From NCBI RefSeq assembly GCF_003254395.2, contig NC_037638.1, positions 19,581,207 through 19,645,206 on the forward strand: a stretch of DNA of 64,000 bases, written 5' to 3'. Below, in pieces: positions 41,401 to 53,161 of the stretch. The notes beneath the pieces are model-generated. The model did not search any database. It was not told the DNA's origin and was given only the letters and a program-made list of their open reading frames with translations. Within the stretch, counting starts at the first letter, position 1; every line of letters starts with the position of its first letter. The stretch comes from Apis mellifera (Eukaryota > Arthropoda > Insecta > Hymenoptera > Apidae). The position numbers and the translations under genes are program-made.

Positions 41401-42699
41401 ATTCGCTTCGACCGGTTTCGCTAACAATGATTCCACCGATCTTTTCAAATATTTGAAGTTTCGCGAAAGCACTGGAATTTCTTTGACTAATTCGAGCACC
41501 GATATCGTGATACTGAAAAGAAGGGAAGCTCGCGTACAATTACTCACCTTCTAATTTGCTGAAAGACTTGAACGTCCTTTGATCACGAGCTGGTTTTTTT
41601 TTTTTGCAACACGATCACGTTTTATCAGACAGCCCACATCATCGCGCGAAATCTCGCACGTTGGCGCACGAATTCGAACAATTTTGCGATTTTGATCGTT
41701 CTTCACCGGAAGCACCGATATCCACAATTAGGATGTCATTTTATATTCTTAATGAAAATACGAAGATATGTGCTACAAACAGAAACGGAACAAGATATAG
41801 GACACGTTTTTATCGATAAGGAAACGCGAGGAAGATATCACCAGTTATTTATCATATATTGTACGAATAAAAAAAAATCAGAAGTTCAACGATGTGTTTT
41901 CGAAAAGAAAGAAACTCGTTACAAATTTATATATATATATATATACCCGCCCCTCCCTATCCAATATCTCCATCTTGCCGTTTCAGGATCGAAATACAAA
42001 AGCGATCGACTGCCTCGCCCTTTCTTTATCTCTAAATAGCAAAAAAATAATTTTCAAACATTGTATTTGCAATAAAAATAAAAAAAACTTTATCTCTAAG
42101 ATAAGCGAAATCTACAAAAATATCGTAATACTTGTTAATTTTTTTAAAGATTAATATCTTTATTATGGAGTGTAATTACTAAAAAAACGTGTAATTAAAT
42201 TATCGTTCAAATCAGATAAACAGAGAAAAAGATTTTTTATCGTTTGATCGTTTTCATTCAAACATCGCGTATTAAAATTTTTTCATGCTTTTTGGTATGC
42301 GAAAAAGTACGATAATTTTTAATCTATTTTTTCTTTTCCAAGCATTATCTCGCTTTTCGTCGATTCAACTTTCCATTCAATGATTAAAACGAATCGTAAA
42401 CTGAAGAAGAAGCGATAGAGCGACACTCGCTGAAAAGAGAAAGTACAGTGGTAAATCGTTCGGCGAAAGAGTCGGCTGTGACAGGTGTCAGGCCGCGAAA
42501 CGATTAGAAGAAGAGGCAAGGGTCAAACACCGATAAAGTTTAACGCGTGAGATCTTCGAGTTTCTCTGAGGATCGTAGTTAAATGTCATGTTTTCACAGC
42601 TAGACGGAGAAAATAGATCGTAATGTTGAATCGAGATCGAATCGATGATAATTGAAAAATCGAGTGGCTCGAGTATACGCGATTTAAATGATAGCATAG
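35418..42699. other. Upstream region of Ndae1, no gene recognised
   Basis: The exon at 35,417 starts after an acceptor-like TTTTTTAG, so at least one upstream leader exon is expected on the minus strand in this 7 kb or beyond. I could not identify it. An open frame of 166 codons at 39,423-39,923 (minus) has no recognisable domain. CpGs are frequent, as is usual for honeybee non-coding DNA. Confidence 0.45.
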
Positions 42700-42970
42700 T
42701 CGTTGAACCCCTGATGTTTTCTGTATTCTGGCTCACTGTATGCAAAGGATCGAGCGAGGAACGTGCGGCGCGTATCCGCGGCGCGAGCATACTGCTACTC
42801 GCGAACGGTGGAGGCAGCTTCACCCTCTTCAGTATTGATCCACGTGGCCAGCTCGACTCTTTCCGCCACCAGCCCCACCGTCACCTCTTCGCGACCGTCC
42901 ACCGACCGATGGCTACCGATCCATCCACCTCAAACTGTTCATCCCCTTTTCTCTTTTCACTCATCGTTCT
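42700..42970. promoter_or_regulatory. GC/CpG-rich island, candidate promoter
   Basis: This block of about 270 bp is much richer in GC and CpG (for example GCGGCGCG near 42,767-42,784) than the AT-rich DNA on both sides, especially the desert that starts at 43,000. Frames on both strands are open across part of it but show no known domain. It may be a promoter or first exon, possibly of Ndae1. Evidence is composition only. Confidence 0.3.
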
Positions 42971-42999
42971 GTCGGTCCATTTGTCTTTCTTCCACCGCA

Positions 43000-44433
43000 A
43001 TATTCCAAATAAGAAAAAATGGTAAAAAAAAACAAAACCTTGATTGACGAGATAAGATTTTAAACATCCAACTATTTAAACATATTTAAATGGATGTATT
43101 TTCGAGAAAAATTTTGTTCGCTTGCTGACATTTAATTTGCGAGGAAAGCGAATAAATTCATTTATGAAGATTCTCATTCATACTTTTTATGTGGTTCTCG
43201 ATAAAAAAATTTAAGTAAACAAAAAAAAAACATATATATATATATAAAAGTTTTAGAATAGAAATTTGTGTTGTATTACTAATGCTATTTTATATTAAAG
43301 TCATAAAAGTAAGATCGTTGTAGAATCGGAAGCTGAAGTTACGGAGATTATTCGTTTAAATGTAAATCGTTACCCTATTTCTATACAGAAACATGGAATG
43401 ACAATATATTATACATATATAATAAATATAATATATATTTCACTCCAGATAAATAAAAAATTTTTCTTAAGTCTTTACTATGAATGATAAATCGTTAATT
43501 TAAGATATCGATAACTCCAAAAATATATTAAATTTTTTTAAAAAATTTTAAACAAGAAGCGAAAAAAGTGAAAAAGTAGATAAGAAAATTTTAACACAAA
43601 CAAATTATAAAAATTCGATATTATTGTAATTAAATGTATATTTTTATATTATTTTTATATCCCACGAAAAAAAATCAATATATTTTTTTAAAATATATAT
43701 GAGTTGTTCAAAAATGCTAAATTTTTTGGCGATCTATAAAAAGTAATCCATAAAATTACAAAAAATTATCTTACAATGATAAACTGCATTTAATTTAGAT
43801 TAGACACAAACAAAATTTCATACAGATTTATCTTACGAAATTTATACTTTACATTCTGAAACACCGTTAGGAGAAAAATTAGAAATCTGTTTTATTCTTC
43901 GTCGATAATATAAATAAAATAGATTTCTAAAATATCGATATTTCAAAAAGAAAAGATTTCTTCTAACTCTTTCGTATAATGTAAATAAATAAATACTTAC
44001 ATCGCATATACAATCTTTTTTAAAATTCCTGCCTAATTTTTACTACTCTAAATATATTTGTTTTATTAAATCAATAATTACATAGTCAAATTTTTCATTT
44101 TGAAATGAATAACCCATACAACCTTTAAATAAAAAAAAAAAAAATATTACTTTCATCTAAAAGTCTTATTCAAAAAACTAAAGTTTAAATTATAAATACA
44201 AATATAATGAATTCAAAAAATATGCATGCATTTTATTACTAAAAAAAAATTAGGAAGTTATGAATATATTAATAAATATCTTGACAATCTTCTAAATATT
44301 CTAAAGGAAAATCTAAATTTAATAATCGCGATGGCAGCCAATTAGCTCATATTATTTGGTATATAATTTATAATTATATCACGACATTGCTATACATGAT
44401 ACGATTATGAATTGTACATCAAATAATAATGAT
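43000..44433. other. AT-rich desert
   Basis: No coding segment, RNA gene or repeat family was recognised. Composition drops to very AT-rich with homopolymer runs and short TA tracts (for example 43,231-43,247). Confidence 0.5.
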
Positions 44434-44510
44434 TGCCCGGGTCTCACCTCGAGGAGGTTGCTGCATGTCGGAGACCCATCCCTAGCCACGTCCCATCCAC
44501 CCTCCTTTTA
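44434..44510. other. Isolated GC-rich island with inverted repeat
   Basis: About 75 bp of GC-rich sequence stands alone in AT-rich DNA. On the plus strand GGTCTC (44,440-44,445) pairs with GAGACC (44,471-44,476), and CCTCGAGG (44,448-44,455) is a palindrome, so a hairpin is possible. On the minus strand it could be a 57-nt exon (44504-44448) ending GAG then GTGAGA, 19 codons open, but the acceptor lacks a pyrimidine tract. A small RNA, an exon or a repeat relic are all possible. Confidence 0.3.
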
Positions 44511-46555
44511 CGCACAAATTTATTTTTAAATTAATTTTCCTTTTGGTGTATGTTTGCAAAACGTTCAAATACTTGATCGTTGTGCAAAACAACGAAAGGA
44601 ATTGTAAGGAAAACCGACGCGGAAAATAATGATTCTTAAAATTAAAACTATATCTAAAATTAATTACATAATTAATTTACTTATGTGAGATACTCTTTCA
44701 TTGTATCATTATTTTATATTCTCTATATCGTAATACAAATTTAAAATAATTTATAAAATATAATTTAATAATAAATAGTATATAATAATTAAGTAGACGA
44801 AAAAAACAAAAAAATAAATAAATAAATAAATAAATGAAATGCATCTCACAAAGACTTATTTTACCCATATTTACTTATAATTATAATTGTTCTTAATTAT
44901 TATGCATGCACTTAATTAAAAACATATCTAATTTAATACTAATTAATATACTTAAGAATAAATTAAATACTACATCCACCATCTACATCTACATCTCATT
45001 GCTATCTCTAATTGTACATGCATTAATTATAAATATATTTTATTTAATAATTTGAACAGTATTGAAATTTCATGCTTTTAAATATTTTTATATAATGATT
45101 TCTTATTAATAATTTTCTATTTTTTTACGATATCGTATTATTTAAACAAATTCTATCTAATTACAAAAACTAATATAAACTATCTACCAAAAATTTAAAT
45201 TTTCTTTCATAAATCACCTGCCTAACTAAATCAAATAATTTATAAGCTCTATTTATTAAAAATTTAAACCTTTCATTTATGGATCCATAAAATATAATTT
45301 AATAATCCTATAGATATCCTATATTTTGTTTATCCTATCTACATATCCTATCTAAAAATGAATTGATCCTGATCATATATATGCATGCACAATTCTATCT
45401 AAATAAAAATTAATTTAAATGAAGGACAAGGAACAGAGAGAGCGCATTACAGGTAACAGAATATGAATCTTCTTTGCTTTCTTCTTTGTTGAAATTTCGC
45501 AATAGTTCCTGAAACAAACCTAAACTTTAAGAATTTAGTAAAAATTTACAATAACAATCAATTTTTAATAAAAGAAAATTATTATTTTATATACTTCAAA
45601 ATTATAAATGCAAACATATTCCTCCTTTCTATTCTTCTTTTTCTTTTATTCATAAAATTCCATTTAAGAGTTAAATATATATCCGCATTTTTCTCGCTTT
45701 TTCTTTTCTTTTCTTTTCTTTTCTTTTCATTCATATCATTTCATTCAAAAACCGCTAACATATTTATATATCAATTTGAAATAATATTACAAATTCGTTC
45801 TAGAAGTTAATAGATCTGAAACAAACTCATTTATTAAATTATACTTGGAAAAAAAAAAAAAAAAAAAACATACCTGAAATAAAATATATTAATCATATAA
45901 AAAAACAAATTAATAAATTATTGTTAAATAATTCATAATCGTTCATTATTCATCAAAATTATAAAAATTTAAAAAGATTCGAATTTAAATTTATATTACA
46001 AAATTTTAATTCCAAAATTTTTATTTTATATGAATTCAAACAAATTAATAATATTATAAGAATAACAATATTTTAATATTAACAATAAAAATGGAACAAG
46101 TCAATCGAGATAATATAATTTATTTTTTAATAATTAAAAAATTTTATTAAAAATTTTCAAATAAAAAATTTTTGAATAAATCTTCTTCGTGAAATAAAAT
46201 TATAATTCTACTATAAATGTGAGCCAATTACATTCATAAAGGTAATTTTTATTAAAAAATGGATGATGATTGTGAATTATACATTCTGATTTATTAAAAA
46301 AATTTTAAATTGTACAATTCAAATATTTCATAATAATTTTGATCATAATAATTTTGAATAATAATGAAAGATTATTATTGATAAAAACGAATACTTTTAA
46401 TAATATTTTTTTTTTTATGAAACAAATGCTCTCTTAATAAAGGGGGTGCTGAAAAATAAAATTCAAAAAAAGTAGCCAGAAGGGCTACCAAAAAATAAGA
46501 ATCCACTCAATTTAAACCCGAGGAAAAACCGAGAGTGGAATATCTTTAATTTTTT
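44511..46555. other. AT-rich DNA with microsatellites and one weak exon candidate
   Basis: A TTTTC microsatellite lies at about 45,698-45,728 and an A run at 45,850-45,868. On the minus strand a strong acceptor (TTTGTTTCAG) opens a frame at 45,508 reading ELLRNFNKEESKEDSYS, which could end at a weak GTTACC donor at 45,457 or run on to a stop near 45,411. No family match, so this is only a candidate exon of the unknown gene to its right. Confidence 0.25.
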
Positions 46556-46632
46556 CGCAACACTAACATACTAAATTCACAAAAGCAAACGCGATGAGTG
46601 CTTTATTATATTTGCAATGGCAATTAATTTAT

Positions 46633-46667
<35 letters not shown>

Positions 46668-47348
46668 AAATCCCGAAAATATACACCCTTAATAGAGTGT
46701 TCTAGTTTTTTACGCAACTCTACATACTAATTTTTGCACTCATATTTCATTATATGCAACACTAATGACGGATCCATTACAGCCATAGGCTGTCGTTGTA
46801 AGATCACCAATGTGCAACTCTTCTGGTTTGCACCGAGTGATCCAGGAACCAGGAACGTTTCCACCATATCAGTGGAAGAACTTTGGGCACATTATAAACG
46901 CAACACTAATTCAAAAAACGCGACTATTCATTGACGCAACACTACATTAAAAACGCGATCATTCTTCAACGCAACACTAATGAAATGAATTTAATAGAAA
47001 TTTAATAAAAATTATTCTATATGTGAAAAGATATTACTTCAAATATTTCCATATTATAAATCGCAATACTATAAAATAAATTGAAAATAAAAAATATATA
47101 TATATATAAAATTTACAGTATTTCATAATCAAAAAATTAAGAACAATCGCGATAGTTTTTTCATCGCAACACTAATACAAAACGCGAAATTTGAAAACGC
47201 AACACTAATTCAAACCGTAATTTTTCATCGCAACACTAATTCAAACCGTAATTTTTCATCGCAACACTAATACAAAACGCGAAATTTGAAAACGCAACAC
47301 TAATTCAAACCGTAATTTTTTTTCGCAACACTAATGCAAAAAACGCGA
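46556..47348. repeat. Array of a CAACACTAAT motif
   Basis: The core CGCAACACTAAT (or close variants) occurs about a dozen times between 46,558 and 47,334. It is densest at 47,160-47,345, where copies come about every 30-40 nt, separated by two alternating spacers (one with AAAACGCGAAATTTGAAAA, one with CAAACCGTAATTTTTCATCG). Isolated copies flank a GC-richer block at 46,765-46,895 and an A run at 46,639-46,664. On the minus strand the core reads ATTAGTGTTGCG. Confidence 0.75.
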
Positions 47349-47479
47349 TTTGCCCATGATGAACTGGATGAACGATGGGCCAGCATGCAAATTGGCCAGA
47401 CAATACAACAACATATACTACGTATTACTAAAACGAGCACAATGACAAAGTAGTAACAATGACTTCCCATCCTTTGGAC

Positions 47480-47930
47480 CCAAAAAACAGATCCAAAAGA
47501 TGAGAAACCATTCGGTGCAGCCCCTCTTCGTGACAGTTTGTCGAGGCCTCTTCGGTCTTCCTCCTTCGGGCGCAATGCCCGCTGAAACTTAAATCTAGGC
47601 TCGAGATTCACTAATCGCAAATCAAGAAAAAAAGAAAAAAAAATGACTAAATCGCGGAAACTAAGTGCACATGAACGACCAACGATCGCAATGATCATTC
47701 TCCGTACATATGCAGAATCTCGAGCGCAACGTTCGTTTCGAAATAATTCGCGACCGCGACCGCGGAATTCGAAAAATCGACGAGCAGAACCAGAAACGAA
47801 TGGCATAATCCATTCATCTCAGCTTTACCCTCGATTCTTCAAATTTTATTTCCTGAAACAAGTTGTCACGCGAAAACGCGCCTACCCGACCAGAGACTGT
47901 GACAACTTGCCCGGCCCTACCTACTTATAA
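47480..47930. other. GC-rich block, possible exon on the minus strand
   Basis: GC content rises sharply here. On the minus strand a good acceptor (TTTAAGTTTCAG, near 47,594) opens a long frame reading RALRPKEEDRRGLDKLSRRG then AAPNGFSSFGSVF, stopping at 47,300. Its entry phase (0) equals the exit phase of the ATG exon at 49,486, so the two could be joined, but no protein family is recognised. The opposite strand also has a 95-codon open frame. Confidence 0.25.
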
Positions 47931-49437
47931 TTAACAGACATACCAGAAGTATACTACCTATCCTACCTAACCCTATATTTAAAAATTGGCAAAACAGGCA
48001 TACCAACACATTCATTCCACGATTCTCACGCATAATGCTCGGGCGCAAAAGCCTACACTAGGGAAAGCGTCCCGGGACACCTCCGACACCCGAGCTTGGC
48101 ATACAACTTGCACACTCTAACTTTACGTACCATTTTCCTGAAATCGATTGACGATGGCTAGTGACCATTGCGTAAATTGCAGTAAAAACATGCATATATT
48201 GTAATTGTAATTATGTTAAATGATATTATTATTTAACTAGATGATACGGCACTTGGTATCATTGTTATAATTTAACAAAAAAACTAATAAATTATTTATA
48301 ATCCGCAATATTTAATAGCAGATGTAAAATTGTTATTGTATGATAATTGTGAATGGAATAATAATTAATAATTAATAACGAATAACGAATAACGACGCAA
48401 TTCCACAGCCTAATCACACACACAATGTGGAAAATACGTCGTGCACGATACACTAATACATCGTCAATCGCTGAAAAATTTTTATTAACTTAATAACTAG
48501 ATTCATCATGCTCATTGCCTCTCCTTCACTCAAGTAGCACCTGGGCACGTGAATGAGTTCCTGGCAATGAACACGGAAGGGGTTAAATCTGAAAATCCTG
48601 AGCTAAAAAAAGTATTAGTATCTATTTCTAATATTTCTAACGGGCTAATATTTCTTAATCTGCTTGTTTTATTTCAAATTTTAATAAATCTTTACAATGA
48701 ATAAATATTAATTTTAATTAAATAAAGAAAAAATAATATATGTATATATATGAACAATGAACAAGAAATTTATCTCTGATAATTAAAAATAAGAAATTAT
48801 TGACTCTAGATCATTGACTCTAAATATTAATGAAAATAGTACCTCAGGCGATCTTTTCATCAAAGCAGATTTTCGAAAGTACTAAAACAATGTTCAAAAC
48901 TTGTGGCTTTGATTTAAAAATCTACCTGTCGCGAAATGTTTTCTTACACTATATTTTATTACATTTTTTGTACGGAAGAAACATGAAAAACTAAATATTT
49001 TTACATTTCGAATTTAAATTCAGAATAAAATGTCAAATAATTAATTCTTTCCATGCATTATGAATATATATGAAATAGAGAGAAATAATTGAAATAGAAA
49101 AATTAAATATTATTTATTATCATGTGATAATAAATAATCATTATTATATATAATCATTAATATAATCATTAATATAAACATTATAATTATCATATGCATC
49201 ATCATTATTATTGTATAATTTCTAATATTACGTTAAAACTTATTCATATAATGTTAATTATTAATATCGTTTTATTAAAAACGCGATGTGCAAGAAAACC
49301 TATCCTGATCTAATAAATAAAACACAAATGAAATGTTACTACTCACGGGTATAATAAATATTATACCCGTGGTCATTGTGCTCGTGCAAAAATCTACGTA
49401 TACAACCAGTCATCCGTGTCGATTCGGATCTTTCATC
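47931..49437. other. AT-rich DNA with a GC-rich hairpin-like element
   Basis: Near 48,510-48,595 a GC-richer segment carries CATTGCC (48,517-48,523) and its complement GGCAATG (48,563-48,569), which could pair. Another GC-rich patch lies at 48,020-48,110. No coding exon could be established. Confidence 0.35.
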
Positions 49438-49485
49438 CTACGACATGATTGAATGACCAGAGGAACCAAAATGCATGCGACTCAC

Positions 49486-49545
49486 CATTAGATGCGAAGA
49501 ATCTGCATTGCTGTCGTGATCCATTACGAAGTTGGAGGATGAAAA
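49486..49545 (-). CDS. Candidate first coding exon of the unknown gene (left copy)
   Basis: A strong acceptor (TTTTTTCTTTACAG) is followed by a 60-nt exon with the first ATG seen along the leader (49,524). It encodes MDHDSNADSSHLM and then meets a perfect donor, GTGAGT. If the donor is not used, the frame adds 15 codons and stops at 49,438. It lies downstream, in the same orientation, of the leader exons at 52,826, 52,431, 50,914, 50,306 and 49,674. I do not recognise the peptide. The remaining coding exons should be to the left. Confidence 0.45.
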
Positions 49546-49673
49546 CTGTAAAGAAAAAAACGAATACCAATTTAGAACACAATATATATACATATATATA
49601 TATATACTAATTAATGAAGAAAACTGAAGGAAAAATGAAACTATATTGATGGAAAATATACAAGGATAATTAC

Positions 49674-49725
49674 CTCTTCGCGTGATGGATGATCGCCTTA
49701 TGTTCTTGAGAACACTGATTTTAAC
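49674..49725 (-). other. 52-nt microexon copy 1 (left arm)
   Basis: Acceptor TACAG after a long T tract, then GTTAAAATCAG...CGCGAAGAG, then donor GTAATT. It is the most diverged copy (GTTAAAATCAG instead of GGTAAAATCAG; ATAAGGCG instead of ATACGGCG). No ATG is present, so it looks like a leader exon. Confidence 0.5.
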
Positions 49726-50305
49726 CTGTACCGAAAACGAAAATTTGTAAGAAAAAAAAAAAAAAAAATAAACTATTGACGCGTCCGTAAATGATAATCG
49801 GCGAACAAACACTGACTCTAATATCGCGAATGATTATTATAAGTAAATTAAATAAGAGCAGCTGTGCTCTAAAAAATATTAAAAATACTTTATTACGAAA
49901 CAAACACTGATTCTACTGATCGCATTGCGCGCGACCACAAAATTTTTTTCAAAAGTCCAAAGGATGACATGATGACAGTACCTTTAACAAAATATAAAAT
50001 ATTACATTAGTTTAAAACAAGTATAATTTTGATTATTTAAAAATTTTTAAATAATAATACATTCAACTTTGTTAAGTTTCAAAATTTAATAAAAATAAAA
50101 AATCAAAGTATTATTAATCTTTAATAATGATAACAATTAAAATTTTAATACTTAAAATTTGAGAAATAAAAATCTATTAATTTATAAAATTATTAATTGT
50201 AAATAATAATAAATTTTTCCAAAAGAGCGATTTATTTCTCGATTAATAATTAAAGCAAAATCGAATAATAAAATAAAATAATTGAAAATATACAAAGATA
50301 ATTAC

Positions 50306-50356
50306 CTCTTCGCGTGATGGATGATCGCCGTTGTTCTTGAAAGCACTGATTTTACC
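50306..50356 (-). other. 51-nt microexon copy 2 (left arm)
   Basis: Same signals as copy 1. It lacks one base in GAACAACGGCG compared with GAACATACGGCG in the 52-nt copies. That would change the frame if it were translated, which argues for a non-coding leader or for only one copy being used. Confidence 0.5.
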
Positions 50357-50913
50357 CTGTACCGAAAACGAAAATTTGTAAAAAAAAAAAAAAAAAAAAT
50401 AATAAACTACTGCCGCGTTCGTAAATGTGACAATCGGCGAACAAACACTGACTCTAATTTCGCGAATGGTTATTAAAATTAAATTGAATAAGAGCAGCTG
50501 TGCTCTAAAAATTATTAAAAATACTTTATTACGAAACAAACACTGACTCTACCGATCGCATTGCCCGCGACCATAAAATTTTTTTTTTGAGTCGAAATGA
50601 TGACAGTACCTTTAACAAAAAAATATAAAATATTACATTAGTTTAAAAAAAAAAACACAATTTTGATTATTAATTCAACTTTGTTTAGTTCCAAAAATCA
50701 ATAAAAATAAAAAATCGAGATATTACTAATCTTTAATAATGATAACAATTAAAATTTTAATACTTAAAATTTGAGAAATAAAATCTATTAATTTATAAAG
50801 TTAATTGTAAATAATAATAAATTTTTCCAAAAGAGCGATTTATTTCTCGATTAATAATTAAAGCAAAATCGAATAATAAAATAAAATAATTGAAAATATA
50901 CAAAGATAATTAC

Positions 50914-50965
50914 CTCTTCGCGTGATGGATGATCGCCGTATGTTCTTGAAAGCACTGATTTTACC
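50914..50965 (-). other. 52-nt microexon copy 3 (left arm)
   Basis: Identical in layout to copy 2, with acceptor after a run of about 16 T and donor GTAATT. It encodes GKISAFKNIRRSSITRR in one frame if translated, but no ATG precedes it in the visible leader exons. Confidence 0.5.
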
Positions 50966-52430
50966 CTGTACCGAAAACGAAAATTTGTAAAAAAAAAAAA
51001 AAAAATAATAAACTACTGCCGCGTCCGTAAATGTGACAATCGGCGAACAAACACTGACTCTAATATCGCGAATGATTATTATAAGTAAATTAAATAAGAG
51101 CAGCTGTGCTCTAAAAAATATTAAAAATACTTTATTACGAAACAAACACTGATTCTACCGATCGCATTGCGCGCGATCACAAAAATTTTCTGAAAATAAA
51201 TCTGTGTTAGTGGAAAAGGATAGGGTATTGAGCATTTGTTCATAAAAAATTTATCTCTTGAAGATACAAATTAAACGAAAGCGAAAAATAAATTCAATAA
51301 ATTTGAAATTAAAAAAATAATTTAATATATTTAAAATAAATATCTATTCCTCTTTTGTTTTTTTTTTTTTTGAAGTATTAACTATTATGAATTATTTAAT
51401 TCATAATAGAGTTTATAATAGAATTATGAATTATTTAACATGTTAATAATAATATAATAAAAAATAAGTAAAAATATTATTACTTATTTTTGATAATATA
51501 TTGATAATAAAAGATTAAACGTTACCGCCCTGCCATAAAAAGTCATCATTTGATTGTGGTATCAATATTAAAATCACATCTTGAAAAAAATTTCAGCAAC
51601 CAACTTTTAACCTGCACAAAAAATAATCCAATCTTTAAAATATAGAAAGAATATTTTAAGCAATAGTCACGCATTTGTAGCAAACCGTCTTACTCGTTCA
51701 ACTTTCGGTAATAGAATGATACTCCATGATACGATTTTGTTTATGAAATTATAAATTGGAGTGGGGATTTGTTCGGCAGAAAGTCGTACGACATATCGAA
51801 CACGAATGTAAACCGACAATTTCTTGGAAACAGATTATAGGAAATCGTAATACGTCTTAAGTGTAAAATCAAAACAAAGAAATAATACACGAGTTGAGGG
51901 CACAGAATAAATATATGAAAACGATTGAAGGAAATATTCGTAATTGCGTATATGCGAAATAAAATTGATATAATAATTTAACTACAGTTATTTAAGAACT
52001 AAAAGAACAAAATAAAAAGAATAACGAATAAAACAAAAAAAAATTATCGGATTATCTCTTAAACGCGTCTAAACAATTAATCATTTAATATTATCTTACA
52101 ACGAACAAACGATAATTTGCACGAATAAAAATCAAAATCGTAAATTAAATATACAAAATTAAAAAATTATATTGATAAAATACAATATTTAAACTCAAAT
52201 TTTGATTCAAAGATTTATAATATAATTTATAAATTATTATAATTGTCAATAGACGAAGTATATACGTAACAATAAAAACGATTACAAAAAAACTACCTAA
52301 TTAAACGTATATTGAGCATTTTTTAATAATACTTAATATACATTTAAATAAATATATTAATTAAACAAAATTAATAATAATTTATAAATTATAAAAATAT
52401 ATTAATTATAAATAATACGTAGTCACTCAC

Positions 52431-52532
52431 CAGTTGTAGTTCTATCCGTCCTATCCCCACGAGGTCCACCAGAAGACTGACTCCGAGCGTACTGATTCGT
52501 CGAGCGTTGGGCCGTAGCTGCTCTCTGATTGG
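52431..52532 (-). other. 102-nt leader exon 2 of the unknown gene (left copy)
   Basis: Acceptor CTTTTGTTACAG and donor GTGAGT enclose 102 nt that are GC-rich in an AT-rich setting and carry no ATG. One frame is open (NQRAATAQRSTNQYARSQSS and on), but with no start upstream it is probably untranslated leader. It is the exact mirror of the plus-strand exon 61728-61829. Confidence 0.65.
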
Positions 52533-52825
52533 CTGTAACAAAAGGATCTTTTATTTCATATGCGCGCGCAAACTAAATTAAATAAATTAGAAATTATATT
52601 AAATATTAATAAAATTAATAATAAATAACAATATTAATATAAGGAATTTCAATTTTAATAATAATATCAGATAAAAACTGGAATACAATAAAAAAATTAA
52701 AATATAAATCAATTAAAATAAAAATTAAAAAAATTAAATAATTAAAATAAAATAAAAAATTAATAAATTATAAAATATAAATATATGAGTAAATAAAAAA
52801 ATAAATATCTATTTTTGAAACTCAC

Positions 52826-52970
52826 AAGGAATAAGTTTTTCTTGAATTCACCACAATATTAATGTTGAACGATGTTGTCCCTTCCGAATCCTTACGTAAA
52901 ATGAGTGCAAATAATTAGTGCATCCTTTTATAAACTTTCTCGGCAGCACCTCCGCACCAATCAGAAGAGA
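52826..52970 (-). promoter_or_regulatory. Promoter and leader exon 1 of the unknown gene (left copy)
   Basis: Minus-strand TTCTGATTGG (CCAAT box, complement of 52,954-52,963) and TTTATAAAAGG (TATA, 52,924-52,934) are followed by an exon of roughly 75 nt that ends at 52,826 with donor GTGAGTTTC. No ATG opens a frame in the exon. It is divergent from the plus-strand module with TATA at 53,214. Confidence 0.65.
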
Positions 52971-53161
52971 CCATACGATACGCTGACAGTTAGAAATATT
53001 TTAGATAAATAATTGGACCAATTAATATAATATAAGTGTATTTATATACATTTAATTCATTATTTATTTATTTATTATTTATTAATTTGAAAAATAATAA
53101 AAGATAACACAAAATACGAATAATTAATTTGATATTCCTGTCAAAAAAGAAAACATCTCTG

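Larger units (their letters stand above)
49671..51182 (-). repeat. Tandem repeat, three units of about 610-630 bp, each with one microexon
   Basis: The block containing the microexon, a poly-T tract, a GTCAGTGTTTGTTCGCC segment and AGAGCACAGCTGCTC is present three times. Microexon ends are at 49,674, 50,306 and 50,914, so the spacing is 632 and 608 bp. The outermost unit (near 49,700) is the most diverged. The same tandem block reappears inverted at 63,050-64,000 with a spacing of about 610. Confidence 0.85.

Noticed and set aside
46556..47348. Could the motif array be a CRISPR array?
   Set aside because: Repeat units are short and variable, spacers are themselves repeated, and the setting is an insect genome with introns.
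49721..51145. Repeated open frames starting MFRNKVFLIFFRAQLL on the minus strand
   Set aside because: They run through the AT-rich leader introns and the poly-T acceptor tracts of the microexon repeats, and the Phe runs come from poly-T. They are by-products of the tandem repeat.
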